A DNA stretch of 35,281 bases, from contig NZ_KK082204.1 of assembly GCF_000598065.1 (NCBI RefSeq), forward strand, positions 1 to 35,281, written 5' to 3'. A program made the translations under genes and the position numbers. Position 1 is the first letter of the stretch, and each line of letters opens with the position of its first letter. Below the pieces are notes generated by a model. That model was not told where the DNA came from and searched no databases. It worked only from the letters and a program-made list of their open reading frames with translations. The stretch comes from Paenibacillus darwinianus (GTDB lineage: Bacteria > Bacillota > Bacilli > Paenibacillales > Paenibacillaceae). Shown in pieces: positions 15,817 to 26,100 of the stretch.

Positions 15817-16155
15817 GTGGAATTGTTCATGTCACTTACGATCGGCGTGCTGTTCGCCGTCGGCGTTTACCTGATCTTGTCGAAAAGCCTGCTGCGGATC
15901 ATCTTGGGCACATCGCTGCTCACCCAAGGCGTCCACCTGCTGTTGCTGACGATGTCCCGGTTGAAAACAGGCGCGCCTCCTCTGCTTGGGGAGAAGGCGG
16001 ATGCGTACGTCGACCCCTTGCCACAGGCCTTGATTCTGACGTCGATCGTCATCAGCTTCGGCGTCACATCGTTCTTTTTCGTACTGGCCTATAAGGCATA
16101 TCAGAAGCTCGGCACGGACAATATGGAGGAGTTGAGGGGAGACGAGCATGAATAA
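15817..16155 (+). CDS. mrpC: Mrp antiporter subunit C
   Basis: Small NuoK-like membrane subunit of 112 residues, the normal size, with three hydrophobic helices (LTIGVLFAVGVYLILSKS, LLTQGVHLLLLTMS, LPQALILTSIVISFGVTSFF). It forms part of the antiporter core with MrpA and MrpD. The start is GTG at 15817, two bases after the mrpA stop, with GGAGGG about 10 nt upstream; an in-frame ATG at 15829 is the alternative. Its end overlaps mrpD by 8 bp. Confidence 0.95.
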   Translation: MELFMSLTIGVLFAVGVYLILSKSLLRIILGTSLLTQGVHLLLLTMSRLKTGAPPLLGEKADAYVDPLPQALILTSIVISFGVTSFFFVLAYKAYQKLGTDNMEELRGDEHE

Positions 16156-17629
16156 TCTGATCGTATTCCCGCTGCTCATTCCGCTCACCACCGCCGTCCT
16201 CATGATTTTCCTCCATCATCACATCGCCGCCCAGAGATGGATCAGCGCGGTTAGCATGGTGCTGAATGTCGCGGCCGCCGTCATGATTGTGTCTCAGGTT
16301 CGGGCCGAGGGCATCCAAACCCTCTATATGGGCGGCTGGGTTCCGCCTTACGGCATCCTATTCGCAGCCGATATGCTGGCCGCCCTGCTCGTGCTGACGA
16401 CAGCCGTGATCGGGACCGCCTGCCTGCTGTATGCGTTTCGGACGATCGGCGAGCAGCGGGAGCGCCATTACTTCTATCCGCTTTTTCAATTTTTGGTGGC
16501 GGGCGTTATGGGCTCGTTTCTTACGGGCGATTTGTTCAATTTGTTCGTCTGCTTCGAGGTCATGCTGATTTCTTCGTACGCGCTGATCGTTCTCGGCGGC
16601 ACGAAGCGGCAGCTAAGGGAAACCTTGAAGTATATCTTGATTAATATTTTGTCCTCTACTTTGTTCGTGGCGGCCGTGGCTTACCTGTACGGTGTCGTCG
16701 GCACGCTGAACATGGCCCAACTGTCGACCCGCGTGGCGGAAGCGGGGCAAGGAGGCGTGCTGAACGTGATCGCCGTCCTGTTCCTGATCGTCTTTTCGCT
16801 GAAGGCGGGACTGTTTCTGTTTTTCTGGCTTCCGGGCTCTTACAGCGCCCCGCCGGCGGCGGTGACCGCCTTGTTCGGCGCCCTTTTGACAAAGGTCGGA
16901 CTTTACGCGCTTATCCGCACGTTCACGCTAATTTTCTACAACGATCCGGGCGTCACGCACGCTTGGATCGGCGGAATGGCGGGGGCTACCATGATTCTGG
17001 GAGGGCTGGGCGCGCTCGCATACTCCGACATTCCCCGGATATTGAATTACAACGTGGTGATCAGCGTCGGCTTTATCGCGTTTGGGCTGTCGGTCGCCAC
17101 GCAGGATGCGCTGGAGGGCGCCGTGCTTTATCTGCTGCACGATATGGTCGCCAAAGCGCTGATGTTTTTTCTGGGAGGATTGATTATCGCGGCGGCCGGC
17201 ACGGACAGGCTGAAGGAAATGGGCGGTATGATCGGGCGGTATCCGTTGCTCGGCTGGCTGTTTTTCGTGCTGGCATTGGCGCTTGCCGGCGTGCCGCCGC
17301 TCAGCGGCTTTCCGGGGAAGCTGCTGATGCTGCGCGGAGGTCTGGATGCGGAGGCGTACGGGCTCACGGCAATCGCGCTGGCATCGAGCCTCGTCGTCCT
17401 GTACTCGCTGATGAAGATCTTCATGCAGGCATTCTGGGGTGAAGAGAAGCCGGAGTTCGCTGCGCAGCCTGTGAAGCCCAGCCGGACGATCTGGCTGGCG
17501 CTTGGCATGACGGCTGCGCTGGTCGTATTGCTCGGCATCGGCTCGGAATCGGTCTATGCGCTCGTTTCCCAGGCGGCCGATGGACTGGTCCACCCGCAAT
17601 CATACATCGAAGCGGTATTAAAGGAGTAG
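16148..17629 (+). CDS. mrpD: Mrp antiporter subunit D
   Basis: NuoN/NuoM-like proton-conducting subunit of 493 residues, normal length, with about 14 helices. Conserved segments are NLFVCFEVMLISSYALIVLG (the functional helix-5 glutamate), SLKAGLFLFFWLPGSYSAPP (with the conserved lysine) and ALAGVPPLSGFPGKLLMLRG. ATG at 16148 lies inside the end of mrpC (8 bp overlap) behind GAGGAGTTGAGGGGAG. It is translationally coupled within the operon. Confidence 0.95.
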   Translation: MNNLIVFPLLIPLTTAVLMIFLHHHIAAQRWISAVSMVLNVAAAVMIVSQVRAEGIQTLYMGGWVPPYGILFAADMLAALLVLTTAVIGTACLLYAFRTIGEQRERHYFYPLFQFLVAGVMGSFLTGDLFNLFVCFEVMLISSYALIVLGGTKRQLRETLKYILINILSSTLFVAAVAYLYGVVGTLNMAQLSTRVAEAGQGGVLNVIAVLFLIVFSLKAGLFLFFWLPGSYSAPPAAVTALFGALLTKVGLYALIRTFTLIFYNDPGVTHAWIGGMAGATMILGGLGALAYSDIPRILNYNVVISVGFIAFGLSVATQDALEGAVLYLLHDMVAKALMFFLGGLIIAAAGTDRLKEMGGMIGRYPLLGWLFFVLALALAGVPPLSGFPGKLLMLRGGLDAEAYGLTAIALASSLVVLYSLMKIFMQAFWGEEKPEFAAQPVKPSRTIWLALGMTAALVVLLGIGSESVYALVSQAADGLVHPQSYIEAVLKE

Positions 17630-17634
17630 AGGAT

Positions 17635-17988
17635 ATGACCCTGCGTGTGCTGCTGAATTTTCCGAAAAAGGGCTGGGCGGTCGTCAAGCTGCTCGCCGTG
17701 TTCCTGAAAGAGCTGTTTCTGTCCGGCATCACGGTCGCGCTCCAGATCATCCGTCCGCGGCTGAACGTCCGTCCGGGCATATTTGCGCTCGAAACCGGAC
17801 TGAAGTCGGACTGGGAGGTCACATTGCTGGCCTGCCTGATCTGCCTCACGCCAGGCACGCTGACGCTGGATGTGTCGCGGGACGGCCGGATTCTATATAT
17901 CCACGCGATGAATATAGAGGACGTGGAACTGTTGTCCGCGCAGATCAAGGGAAGCTTTGAAAAAGCGATTATGGAGGTGACGCGGTAA
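17635..17988 (+). CDS. mrpE: Mrp antiporter subunit E, short form lacking the first two helices
   Basis: Membrane subunit needed for assembly of the Mrp complex. It has only 117 residues, while MrpE is usually about 158-160. The first residues (MTLRVLLNF) look like the usual N-terminus, but the next part aligns at once with the segment after helix 2 (KGWAVVKLLAVFLKELFLSG), so about 40 residues containing helices 1-2 appear to be absent in frame. The rest is intact: RPRLNVRPGIFALETGLKSD, LICLTPGTLTLDVSRDGR, LYIHAMNIEDVE, AIMEVTR. ATG at 17635 follows AAGGAG. The stop overlaps the mrpF start (TAATG). Whether it still supports assembly is unknown. Confidence 0.88.
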   Translation: MTLRVLLNFPKKGWAVVKLLAVFLKELFLSGITVALQIIRPRLNVRPGIFALETGLKSDWEVTLLACLICLTPGTLTLDVSRDGRILYIHAMNIEDVELLSAQIKGSFEKAIMEVTR

Positions 17989-18278
17989 TGCAAGGTCTGC
18001 TCACGGCATCGCTCGTCGTATTGTCGCTGGCGATTCTCGGCTGCATGTACCGGCTGCTCAAGGGACCGTCAATGGCCGACCGAATCGTGTCCCTGGACAC
18101 GATCGGCATCATTCTGCTTTCGATGATCGCGGTGTTCAGCATGCTGTTCAAGACGACGGCTTACCTCGACATTATCCTCGTTATCGGCGTTATTACGTTT
18201 ATCGGTACGGCTGCGTTAGCGAGATTTATTGAGAGGGGGGACGTCATTGAACGCGGAGACCATAACGGCGGCAGGTGA
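17988..18278 (+). CDS. mrpF: Mrp antiporter subunit F
   Basis: Small three-helix membrane subunit of 96 residues, the normal length. The family core GPSMADRIVSLDTIGIILLS is present (conserved Asp in the first loop), followed by LDIILVIGVITFIGTAALAR. The start codon overlaps the mrpE stop by one base, and the end overlaps mrpG by 32 bp. In Bacillus subtilis MrpF has also been linked to bile acid efflux; nothing here bears on that. Confidence 0.94.
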   Translation: MQGLLTASLVVLSLAILGCMYRLLKGPSMADRIVSLDTIGIILLSMIAVFSMLFKTTAYLDIILVIGVITFIGTAALARFIERGDVIERGDHNGGR

Positions 18279-18651
18279 ACTGCTGATCGGTGTGCTGGTG
18301 TTAACGGGAGCTTCGCTTAGCGCGTTGGGCGCATTCGGGCTCGTGCGGCTGCCTGACGTTTATTTGCGGTCGCATGCCGCAACCAAAAGCGCGACGCTGG
18401 GCGTGCTTCTTGTGCTGGCCGGCGCATTTCTGTACTTCTGGCTATATCTGGAGCATGCCAGCGCCAAGCTGATTCTGGGTATCGTATTCGTGTTCATGAC
18501 GGCCCCGGTAGCCGGGCACCTGAACGGAAGGGCCGCGCACCGCACCGGGGTTTCCCTGTGGGAGAAAAGTGTGCGGGACGATCTCAAACAAACGGTGAAA
18601 CCGGGACGGGAAGGCATGAATGGACCGCAAGGGGAGTCAAGCGGTGATTAA
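18247..18651 (+). CDS. mrpG: Mrp antiporter subunit G
   Basis: Three-helix subunit of 134 residues that completes the complex. The signatures ALGAFGLVRLPDVYLRSHAA TKSATLG and FVFMTAPVAGHLNGRAAHR are typical. TTG at 18247 is preferred because GAGAGGGGGG ends 6 nt upstream and the product begins like the family; an in-frame TTG at 18229 overlaps that site. A 68 nt gap separates it from the convergent malR-like gene; that gap has a perfect short inverted repeat (TCACGG, TC, CCGTGA at 18670-18683) but no recognisable U-tract. Confidence 0.93.
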   Translation: MNAETITAAGELLIGVLVLTGASLSALGAFGLVRLPDVYLRSHAATKSATLGVLLVLAGAFLYFWLYLEHASAKLILGIVFVFMTAPVAGHLNGRAAHRTGVSLWEKSVRDDLKQTVKPGREGMNGPQGESSGD

Positions 18652-18719
18652 TGTGGAATGAAAGATGGTTCACGGTCCCGTGAGATTGGGTAAGCAGCCG
18701 GACGAGGGGCAGCGCCCGC

Positions 18720-19745
18720 TTATGACGGAGGCTTGAAGATGGACGATTCACGCGCTATGAACCGATGCGGGATAAGCATGCGTTGCTGATGAACCGGCTC
18801 GCCTTTCACCGCGCGAAGCAGCGTCTGGGACGCCGTGTAGCCCAGCTGATAGATGCCGATATCGACGGAGCTGATCGGCGGTGACGTCAGCTCGGACATC
18901 GGGATGTTGTTGAAGCCGGCGAGGGCCAGATCCTGCGGCACTTTAAAGCCGAGCTCGGTGACGCCGCCCAGCACGCCGAGTGCGACGACATCGTCCATGA
19001 CGACAATCGCGCTCGGCCGATCCGGAACGTTCATGATGAACGACATGGCGCGGTAGCCGCTTTCTTGCAGGAAGTCGCCTTCGACGATCCAATCGGGACG
19101 AGCGGCGATGCCTGCTTCCGCAAGCGCGTTCCGGTAGCCGGCCAGCCGGTCCTTGGAGACGGTCAGGTCGGGCGGCCCGCTGACGAAGCCGATCCGAGTG
19201 TGGCCCTGGGCGATGAAATGGCGGGTCACGTCGTAAGCGGCCTGCACGTTGTTGTTGTCCACCGTCAGAATGTCGCTATGTTCTTCGCTGCGGCCGATCA
19301 GCACGAACGGAAAATTGTTTTCCTTCAGCAGTTTAATGACCGGATCGCCTTCGCGGGAATACAGCAGGATAAGTCCGTCCACGCGGCGGCCGCGCACGAG
19401 ACGGTTGACCGCGTCGACCTCCTCGCGCTCGGTCGATCCCGTCGTCAGCATGAGATCGTAGCCGGAACGGGTGGCTTGCGTCACCACGCCGCGAATCACC
19501 TCGGAGAAAAACAAATTCAGGAACAGCTCTTCGGCCGGTCTCGGAAGGACGATTCCGATCGTGCGGGTCACCTTGGAGACGAGGCTTTTGGCCATTACGT
19601 TCGGATGATAGTCCATCGCCTCCATAATTTCCTTCACCTTACGCGCGGTGGCGGCACTGATCTTCGGATGGCCGGACAGGACGCGCGAAACGGTGGAGGG
19701 CGATACGCCCGCCTTTCTCGCGATGTCGACTATAGTTACGTTCAA
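18720..19745 (-). CDS. LacI-family repressor, MalR-like
   Basis: DNA-binding repressor of 341 residues. The N-terminal HTH and hinge helix are NVTIVDIARKAGVSPSTVSR VLSGHPKIS, and a periplasmic-binding-type sensor follows (TIGIVLPRPAEELFLNLFFS, IGFVSGPPDLTVSKDRLAGY). The LPRPAEELFLN segment and the whole sensor resemble MalR of low-GC Gram-positives, which binds maltose or maltodextrin. TTG at 19745-19743 is chosen because GGAGG lies 8 nt upstream; a longer frame reaching 19856 has no ribosome site and would put residues ahead of the HTH. It is divergent from the amylopullulanase, and LacI-type palindromes lie in the shared region, so it probably represses that gene and itself until maltodextrin appears. 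Confidence 0.9.
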   Translation of the reverse strand: MNVTIVDIARKAGVSPSTVSRVLSGHPKISAATARKVKEIMEAMDYHPNVMAKSLVSKVTRTIGIVLPRPAEELFLNLFFSEVIRGVVTQATRSGYDLMLTTGSTEREEVDAVNRLVRGRRVDGLILLYSREGDPVIKLLKENNFPFVLIGRSEEHSDILTVDNNNVQAAYDVTRHFIAQGHTRIGFVSGPPDLTVSKDRLAGYRNALAEAGIAARPDWIVEGDFLQESGYRAMSFIMNVPDRPSAIVVMDDVVALGVLGGVTELGFKVPQDLALAGFNNIPMSELTSPPISSVDIGIYQLGYTASQTLLRAVKGEPVHQQRMLIPHRFIARESSIFKPPS

Positions 19746-19767
19746 GGGAACGACCTCCAATTTCCAA

Positions 19768-19780
19768 TGCAAACGATTGA
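19768..19780 (-). promoter_or_regulatory. Imperfect LacI-type operator in the malR-like leader
   Basis: GCAAACGATTGA at 19769-19780 is a near copy of the perfect palindrome GCAAACGTTTGC found before the amylopullulanase. It lies between the repressor promoter and its start codon, a good place for autoregulation. Confidence 0.45.
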
Positions 19781-19792
19781 ATGATGTCAGAC

Positions 19793-19807
19793 TTTCGCAA
19801 AGCGAAA
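19793..19807 (-). repeat. Perfect inverted repeat TTTCGC/GCGAAA in the repressor leader
   Basis: TTTCGC (19793-19798), AAA, GCGAAA (19802-19807). On the plus strand it is followed by ATCCTTTTTTT, so it could weakly stop antisense transcripts arriving from the mrp side. It may otherwise be an operator or leader hairpin. Confidence 0.35.
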
Positions 19808-19821
19808 ATCCTTTTTTTACT

Positions 19822-19850
19822 ATGTTAGCGCAATCAACGGACGGTGTAAA
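19822..19850 (-). promoter_or_regulatory. Sigma-A promoter candidate of the malR-like gene
   Basis: Minus strand TTTACA (19850-19845), 17 nt, TAACAT (19827-19822): 5/6 and 4/6 matches. It is divergent from the promoter at 19994. The rest of the 402 bp intergenic region (19746-20147) holds the operators and promoter listed here and no gene. Confidence 0.45.
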
Positions 19851-19993
19851 CCACATAATCGTGAACGGTACGCGGAAAATCGATCAAAAGGAAATATAGG
19901 TAAAATATACAGAAAACATGAGGAAATGCAAGGTAATGAGAGGAATTTCCTCGAATTTGCCGGGATATAAATGCAAAACCCGAAAAATCCGTT

Positions 19994-20022
19994 TTTACAA
20001 GCGTTCAAGCGGAGATTATTAT
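19994..20022 (+). promoter_or_regulatory. Sigma-A promoter of the amylopullulanase
   Basis: TTTACA (19994-19999), 17 nt, TATTAT (20017-20022), both 5/6. The start would be near 20029, giving a leader of about 120 nt that contains three palindromic sites. Confidence 0.6.
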
Positions 20023-20033
20023 TGTAGGCAAGT

Positions 20034-20048
20034 ATTAAAGCGTTTTCA
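20034..20048 (+). promoter_or_regulatory. cre-like site
   Basis: AAAGCGTTTTCA within 20034-20048 matches the CcpA consensus WTGNAANCGNWNNCW with one mismatch (T for G at position 3). It lies just downstream of the predicted transcription start, which fits glucose repression of an amylase gene. Confidence 0.55.
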
Positions 20049-20068
20049 CAAAGGGGGGGCGGCGTGGT

Positions 20069-20083
20069 GATACGTATCGTATC
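20069..20083 (+). promoter_or_regulatory. Palindrome GATACG-TAT-CGTATC of unknown use
   Basis: A perfect 6 bp inverted repeat with a 3 nt centre in the amylopullulanase leader. It does not have the CG-centred LacI/CcpA form of its two neighbours, so a third regulator or an RNA hairpin is possible. Confidence 0.4.
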
Positions 20084-20097
20084 CGCATCCATTTTGT

Positions 20098-20109
20098 GCA
20101 AACGTTTGC
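20098..20109 (+). promoter_or_regulatory. MalR-type operator GCAAACGTTTGC
   Basis: A perfect 12 bp CG-centred palindrome, the core of known MalR operators and also one mismatch from a cre site. It is placed about 70 nt after the predicted start, 26 nt before the Shine-Dalgarno sequence. It is the likeliest target of the divergent LacI-family repressor. Confidence 0.65.
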
Positions 20110-20147
20110 TCTTACTTGATCACCCCAAATAGAGAGGAGTTTTTTTG

Positions 20148-23100
20148 ATGAATCGAAGTTGTGTCGGCCGCAGGAAGGGGCTACAGTTGCTTTTAACGGC
20201 GGCCCTGCTGTTCCAGATTGTATCGGCTTTGCTGATTTTGCCGCCGGCCATGGCCGCTCCGAACGCAGAGCAATGGGCGGAGGAGCCCGGGGGAGCTTCC
20301 AAATGGGTCGTGGCCGGTACATTCACCGAATGGAATCCGTCCAATACGGCAGGCCAAATGAAGCACATCGTCGGCGGATTGTATACATACAGCACCGTGC
20401 TTCCGGCTGGAACCCATCAGTTCAAGCTGACCCGAAACGATACCTGGGACGGCTTCAGCAACGCGGGGAGCAACTTCTTCCTGACGCTCGAAGCGGAGAC
20501 CGCCGTAAGCATCTATGTCAACGAGGAGATCAATGCGGCCAGAATTACGGCTCCCGGCGTGCAGGGCCTGCCGCAGTATACGGCGCCTCTTCCGGCGGAG
20601 AAATGGCCGCGGCTGGTCGGCAATCTCCAGACCGCCCTGGGCGGGACGGCCAACTGGTCTCCCGAAACATCGCAGCTTTATTTCGCGGATTACAACCTTG
20701 ACGGCACGGTGTTTAAAATGCAAAGAACGCTGCCGCCGGGCTCCTATGAAGCCAAGGTGGCATTCGGCCCGAATTGGGATGAAAATTACGGCGCCACGGG
20801 CAGTGGCGGCGCCAATCTCCAGGTGGCGGGCGCGGCGGATGCGTATACGGTGTTTTCAATCGACTATGCGGGGGACAAGCTGCTGACCGCAGATACGATT
20901 ATCCTGAACGGAGGCTTTGACGGCAGGATCAAGGCGCAAAGCCTGCAGTTCGACAGTCGCAGCATCACGTTCAAAAAGCCGTTCGGCGCAGTCAAGCAAG
21001 GACAGCAGGACGTCACCTTCCGCATTGCCGCAGCCAAGGACGACGTGCAACTGGCACGGCTGGAGCTGACCGGAGGCGACGGGAAGACCTCAACGTTCGA
21101 TATGCGCAAAGCCACGGTCATCGGCGAGAAGGATTATTTCGAAGTATCCGTGCCGAAGGCGGCCTTTACGGAAATCGGTATCTGGGGCTATAAATTTCTG
21201 CTGATCGACGGGGGAACCAAGCTAGAATACGGCGACGATTCCGTGCGGGGCGGCAGCGGATCCGCAGTGGAGGAAGGGGCCGTGCCTTTCGATCTCACGG
21301 TGTATGATCCGGGGTTCGCCACACCCGACTGGATGAAAAATGCCGTCGTGTACCAGATTTTCCCCGACCGGTTCTTCGACGGGGACAAAGCGAACAACCG
21401 CGCCAAGCTGAAGGATGGCTACCGCGGCTTCCGCGACGAGGGCGACGATGTGGAGGCGATCGCCAGCTATCCTCTGCAATATTTCGACGGTGGCGTCGAG
21501 AACGACCCCTCGCCCGGGCAGGTGAAGGGGGAATGGAGCGCGATTCCGGAGAATCCGGATCGCAGCCTGCCGGAGAACAAGCCATATTATCCGGATGCCG
21601 AGACGGACGGAATCTGGACGAACGAGTTTTACGGCGGGGATATTCAGGGGGTGCGGCAGAAGCTGGATTATCTGAAGTCCATCGGGGTGACGGCCATTTA
21701 TTTCAACCCGGTCGCATGGGCTGCATCCAACCATAAATATGATGCAACGGATTACAAGCATCTGGATCCGATGTTCGGTATGCCGGTGTACAACAAGCCA
21801 GGCGACCCGGCGAGCGGCCTGAACGTCGAAGCTACGCGAATTGCATCGGATCGGGTGTTTGTTGAATTCGCCAATGCTGCCCGCGGGCAGGGCATCAAGC
21901 TGATTGTGGACGGCGTTTTCAACCATGTCGGCGACGATTCGATCTACTTCGACCGTTACGAGAAGTATCCGGAGATCGGTTCTTACGAGTACTGGGCGAA
22001 GGTGTACGACATCCAGAACACAACGGCGGGCATGACGGTCGAGCAGGCCGAGGCGCAGGCGCAGGACTATTTTACGGGCCTGATCAATCCGAAGACCGGC
22101 AGCAATTATAAGTATCCGCAGGATTTCGAATTTGTGAACTGGTTCACGGTCAAAAACGAGCGGGTTAAAGACCGGGAAGGCACAAGCGATATTTATAAAT
22201 ACGACGCCTGGTGGGGCTACGATTCTCTGCCGGCTATGGACGCCGTGGGACCGCAAGCCGGCGATTCGGAGGCGCTTGAAGGCGTTCACGAATGGAATAA
22301 TGCGAGTTACCGCGATTACGTCATCGGCCGTGACCTGACCGGTTTGACGAAGGAGAAAGCCGATACGGCCATGCAGAATACGGCTTCGCAGCGCTGGAAC
22401 TGGATGGGGGCGAGCGGCTGGCGTCTGGATGTGGCGCCGGATGTATCCGAAGGGACATGGAAAAAGTTCCGTGCAGCCGTCAAATCGCAAGCGGGCCGCC
22501 TTGACGCGAACGGCAATCCGATAGAGGAGCCGATCATCCTCGGCGAGGAGTGGGGCGTCGCCACCCGTTACTTGCTCGGCGACCAATTCGACTCGGTCAT
22601 GAACTACCGCTTCCGCAGCGCTCTGCAAAGCTTCATGATCGACGGCAACGCAGCGAATTTCGATCAGGCGCTGGAATCGATACGTGAGGACTATCCGGAG
22701 GAAGCGTGGCAGGTCATGCTCAATCTGGTCGGCTCCCATGATACGACGCGATCGATTACGAAGCTGCAATTTCCGAGCTACGAGGAGGAGCGGACCCAAA
22801 TAGCGCCTGAAGCAAGCGATGCTGCGCTGGTCGACCAGCAGCTGACCGCGATTTTCCAGATGGGTTACCCGGGCGCGCCGACTGTATATTACGGGGACGA
22901 AGTGGGACTTGTCGGTACGAAGGATCCCGACTCACGGCGGACGTTTCCGTGGGAGCGCGTAACAGGCGGCGGTGGCAGCTATAAGGGAGTTGGCCGTTAC
23001 GCAAGCCTTTTCAACACCTATAAAACGGCAGCCGCCGTCCGCAACGACAATGAGGTGTTCCGCACGGGGGACATCCGCCTCTCGTATGCGGCGGGAGACG

Positions 23101-26100
23101 TTATCGCCTATGCTCGAAAGACTGAGAGCAAGGGCGGCCTGATGGCTATTAACCGCAGCAATGAGGCGCAGACGATCGATGTGAAAACCGCGGGCTTCCT
23201 GCCGGACGGTCTGACCCTTGTCGATCAGCTCGGCGGATCGATTCAGGCGGTCGTCAACGGTGGCAAGGCCTCCCTCACGATTCCAGCGAAAACCGGCGTC
23301 ATGATGGTGTCCAAGGAGACGATCAGCGCACTGCCGGTCGTGACCGGGCTGGCTGCCAACGCGGGCAACGGAAAGGTGGACCTCACCTGGCAGGCCGTTA
23401 ATGGAGCTGACGGGTACCGGGTATACCGGTCGCTGATCGAGGGCGGCGACATCGAGTATGTTGGCGAGGCGGCCGCCACGGCTTATTCGGATACGCGAGT
23501 GGTGAACGCCACCAAGTATTATTACACGGTTACCGCGTTCAAGGATGTATCGGAGAGCCTGCCGGCCGACGCCGTATCGGCTACGCCGTACTTCCCGATT
23601 GACGCAGTCGGCATACCATCGTCGGTCAACGATGTGACGCTGGGCGTCGGAAACAAGACGGCCGATATCACCGTCTCGGCTGCCGTGTACGGCTTGACCG
23701 ATAACCCGCAGTATTCGAACAAGTCCGCGCCCAGCTTGACGGGCAAGCTTTTTTACTACTTGGACAAGGAGGGCGTTACTCCGGATACTGCCTTGTCGGT
23801 TCCCTTGCAGTATAAACAGGATTCGGGCGGCGCGAAGGTGTACAAGGCCGCCTTCGAACCGGTCGAGCCGGGTGTCTACCGGTATTTCGCCGTCTTCACA
23901 ACGAATAACGGCGAGACAGGGTACACTTCGGGGGAAAGCCGGGTGAATGCGCTGGCAGATACGCAGGATACGACGCCTCCCGCTGCTCCGGTGCTGGGTG
24001 CCATCTTGCAGGAATCGAGCCGTGCCGCTCTGGTCTGGACCGTGAGCGACACCTCCGTCAAGGGCTTTGAAATTTACCGATCTTCATCGGCGGACCCGGC
24101 CTGGCGGAAAATCGCGGCCGTCAATAAGGACGCCTCAGCCTATGTCGATTTCACCGTCAATAACGATATCGCATACAGGTATAAAGTGTCCGCCTATGAC
24201 CAGGCCTACAACCGTTTGTCCTCGAACGAGCAGCCGGTTACGCCGAAGCTGGTCATGATCGATGTCACACTGCGCCTGCGAATCCCGGATTACACGCCGG
24301 CTACGGACGACATAACGATCGCGGGCAGCTTTAACGGCTGGAACGTACAATCGACCAAGCTTAACGTGCCCAGCGGGGCAACCAACCGCAGCATCCTGGA
24401 GTATTCGTTCAAGATGATGGCGGGCAAAACTATCGAATACAAATACGCACGGGGCAGCTGGCCCACCGAGGCGTATACCAGCCACAGCCGTCTGCCGAAC
24501 GACACCAGCGACGCGGGCAACTGGGCTTACAGCTCGACCGATACGAACATGAAGCTGAAAATAGCCAACCAGGGCGGCAATCGGATGGTGGTCGATGATT
24601 ATGTGCTGCGCTGGGCGGATATGCCGATGATGGTGTCGATACCGAGAATTTCATACGGTGAGGATATCGCGTTTTCGACTGCGGACCCGAGCTTCAGGCT
24701 GAAGGCCAACGTCCCTTATGGCGTATCGTTCACCATCAACGACAAGCCGATCAAGGCGGGCGAGATGGACCCATTCGGACAGGTAGATGTCGGGTCGATC
24801 CCGCTTAATCCGGGATTGAATACGTTCAAGCTTCATATTGAACCGACGGAGGAGACGCTTAATCTGCCTTGGTATGTAGACAAAGGGAGAGCGGGCCAAG
24901 CGACGAAAACACTGAACCTGACCGTTACGCGAACGTCGTCCGATTCGCCGTCGTCCGGTTCAGGCCCGGGAGCCGGGCCCAATGCTCCGACCGCACCGGC
25001 TGCACCGTCAGGTCCGCAGACATCGACTGAAACGATCAGCGAAAAAACGCTTGAAGCCGCCCCTGACGCAGGGGGCACCGTCACCGTCGAAATCGCCGCC
25101 GGTACGCAGCAGGTATTGCTGCCGCTTCGTACGGCCGATTTCGTTCAAGACGGCAAGCTGCTGCTGAAGCAAAGCAAGCTGGCTGTCGAGGTGCCGGCGG
25201 AGGTGCTGAAAGCGCTGAAAAGCTTGGCGCAGGGCACGGGCACGGGCACAGGCTCGGACGCGAGCGGCGGGCAAATCGCGTTCGAGATGAAGCCGTTAAA
25301 CAACGAGGCTGCGAAGTCGGCGGTTGGGCAGGCTTCGGTCACAGCCGGAAACATCCGGGCGATCAGTCAAGTATACGAGTTCCGTCTGTCCGTGCTGGGG
25401 GAGAACGGTTCCCGGCAATTCCTTGCCGCCTTTGAGCGGCCGATCACGATTGCTTTTGACGTCGAGGGCACAGCGGATCCCGATACCGCGGGCGTCTACT
25501 TCATCGGAGATGACGGCACGCTGGAGTATGCGGGAGGGGTATGGAACGGAAATACAGTTTCCGCAGAAGTCGGCCATTTCAGCCAATATGCCGTGCTTCA
25601 AATCGAGCGGACATTCGCGGATGTCGGGGCCGCGCATTGGGCGCGCCTGGCGATCAAATCCCTGGCGGCCAAACAAGTCGTGAACGGCACCGATACCCGT
25701 TCGTTCGCGCCGGAACGCAGCGTGACACGGGCCGAGTTCACGTCGATGCTCGTTCGCGCCCTGCGATTGTCCCCGGGCGAAGAAACGTCGCTGACGTTCA
25801 AGGACGTTCCGGCCGGCGCATGGTATGCGGACGAAGTTTCGGCCGCCGTTGCGGCGGGTATTCTCAAAGGCAAGGGTACCACCGCCGCATTGGCGCCGAA
25901 CGACGGGATCACCCGTGCCGAGATGGCCGTTTTGCTGACAAGAGCCTTCAAGCAGGCGATCGAACCGGCAAAGGCTGCGGCAAGCCGCTTCCAGGTGAGC
26001 TTCAAGGATGAGGCGCGCTTCAGCCCATGGGCTGCGGAAGCGATCGCGGAAGCCGCCGGATTAGGGCTCGTTAAGGGCCGCTCGGGCAATGTATTCCTGC

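Noticed and set aside
18670-18683. Perfect inverted repeat TCACGG/CCGTGA as a terminator for mrp
   Set aside because: The loop would be 2 nt and no U-tract follows on either strand.
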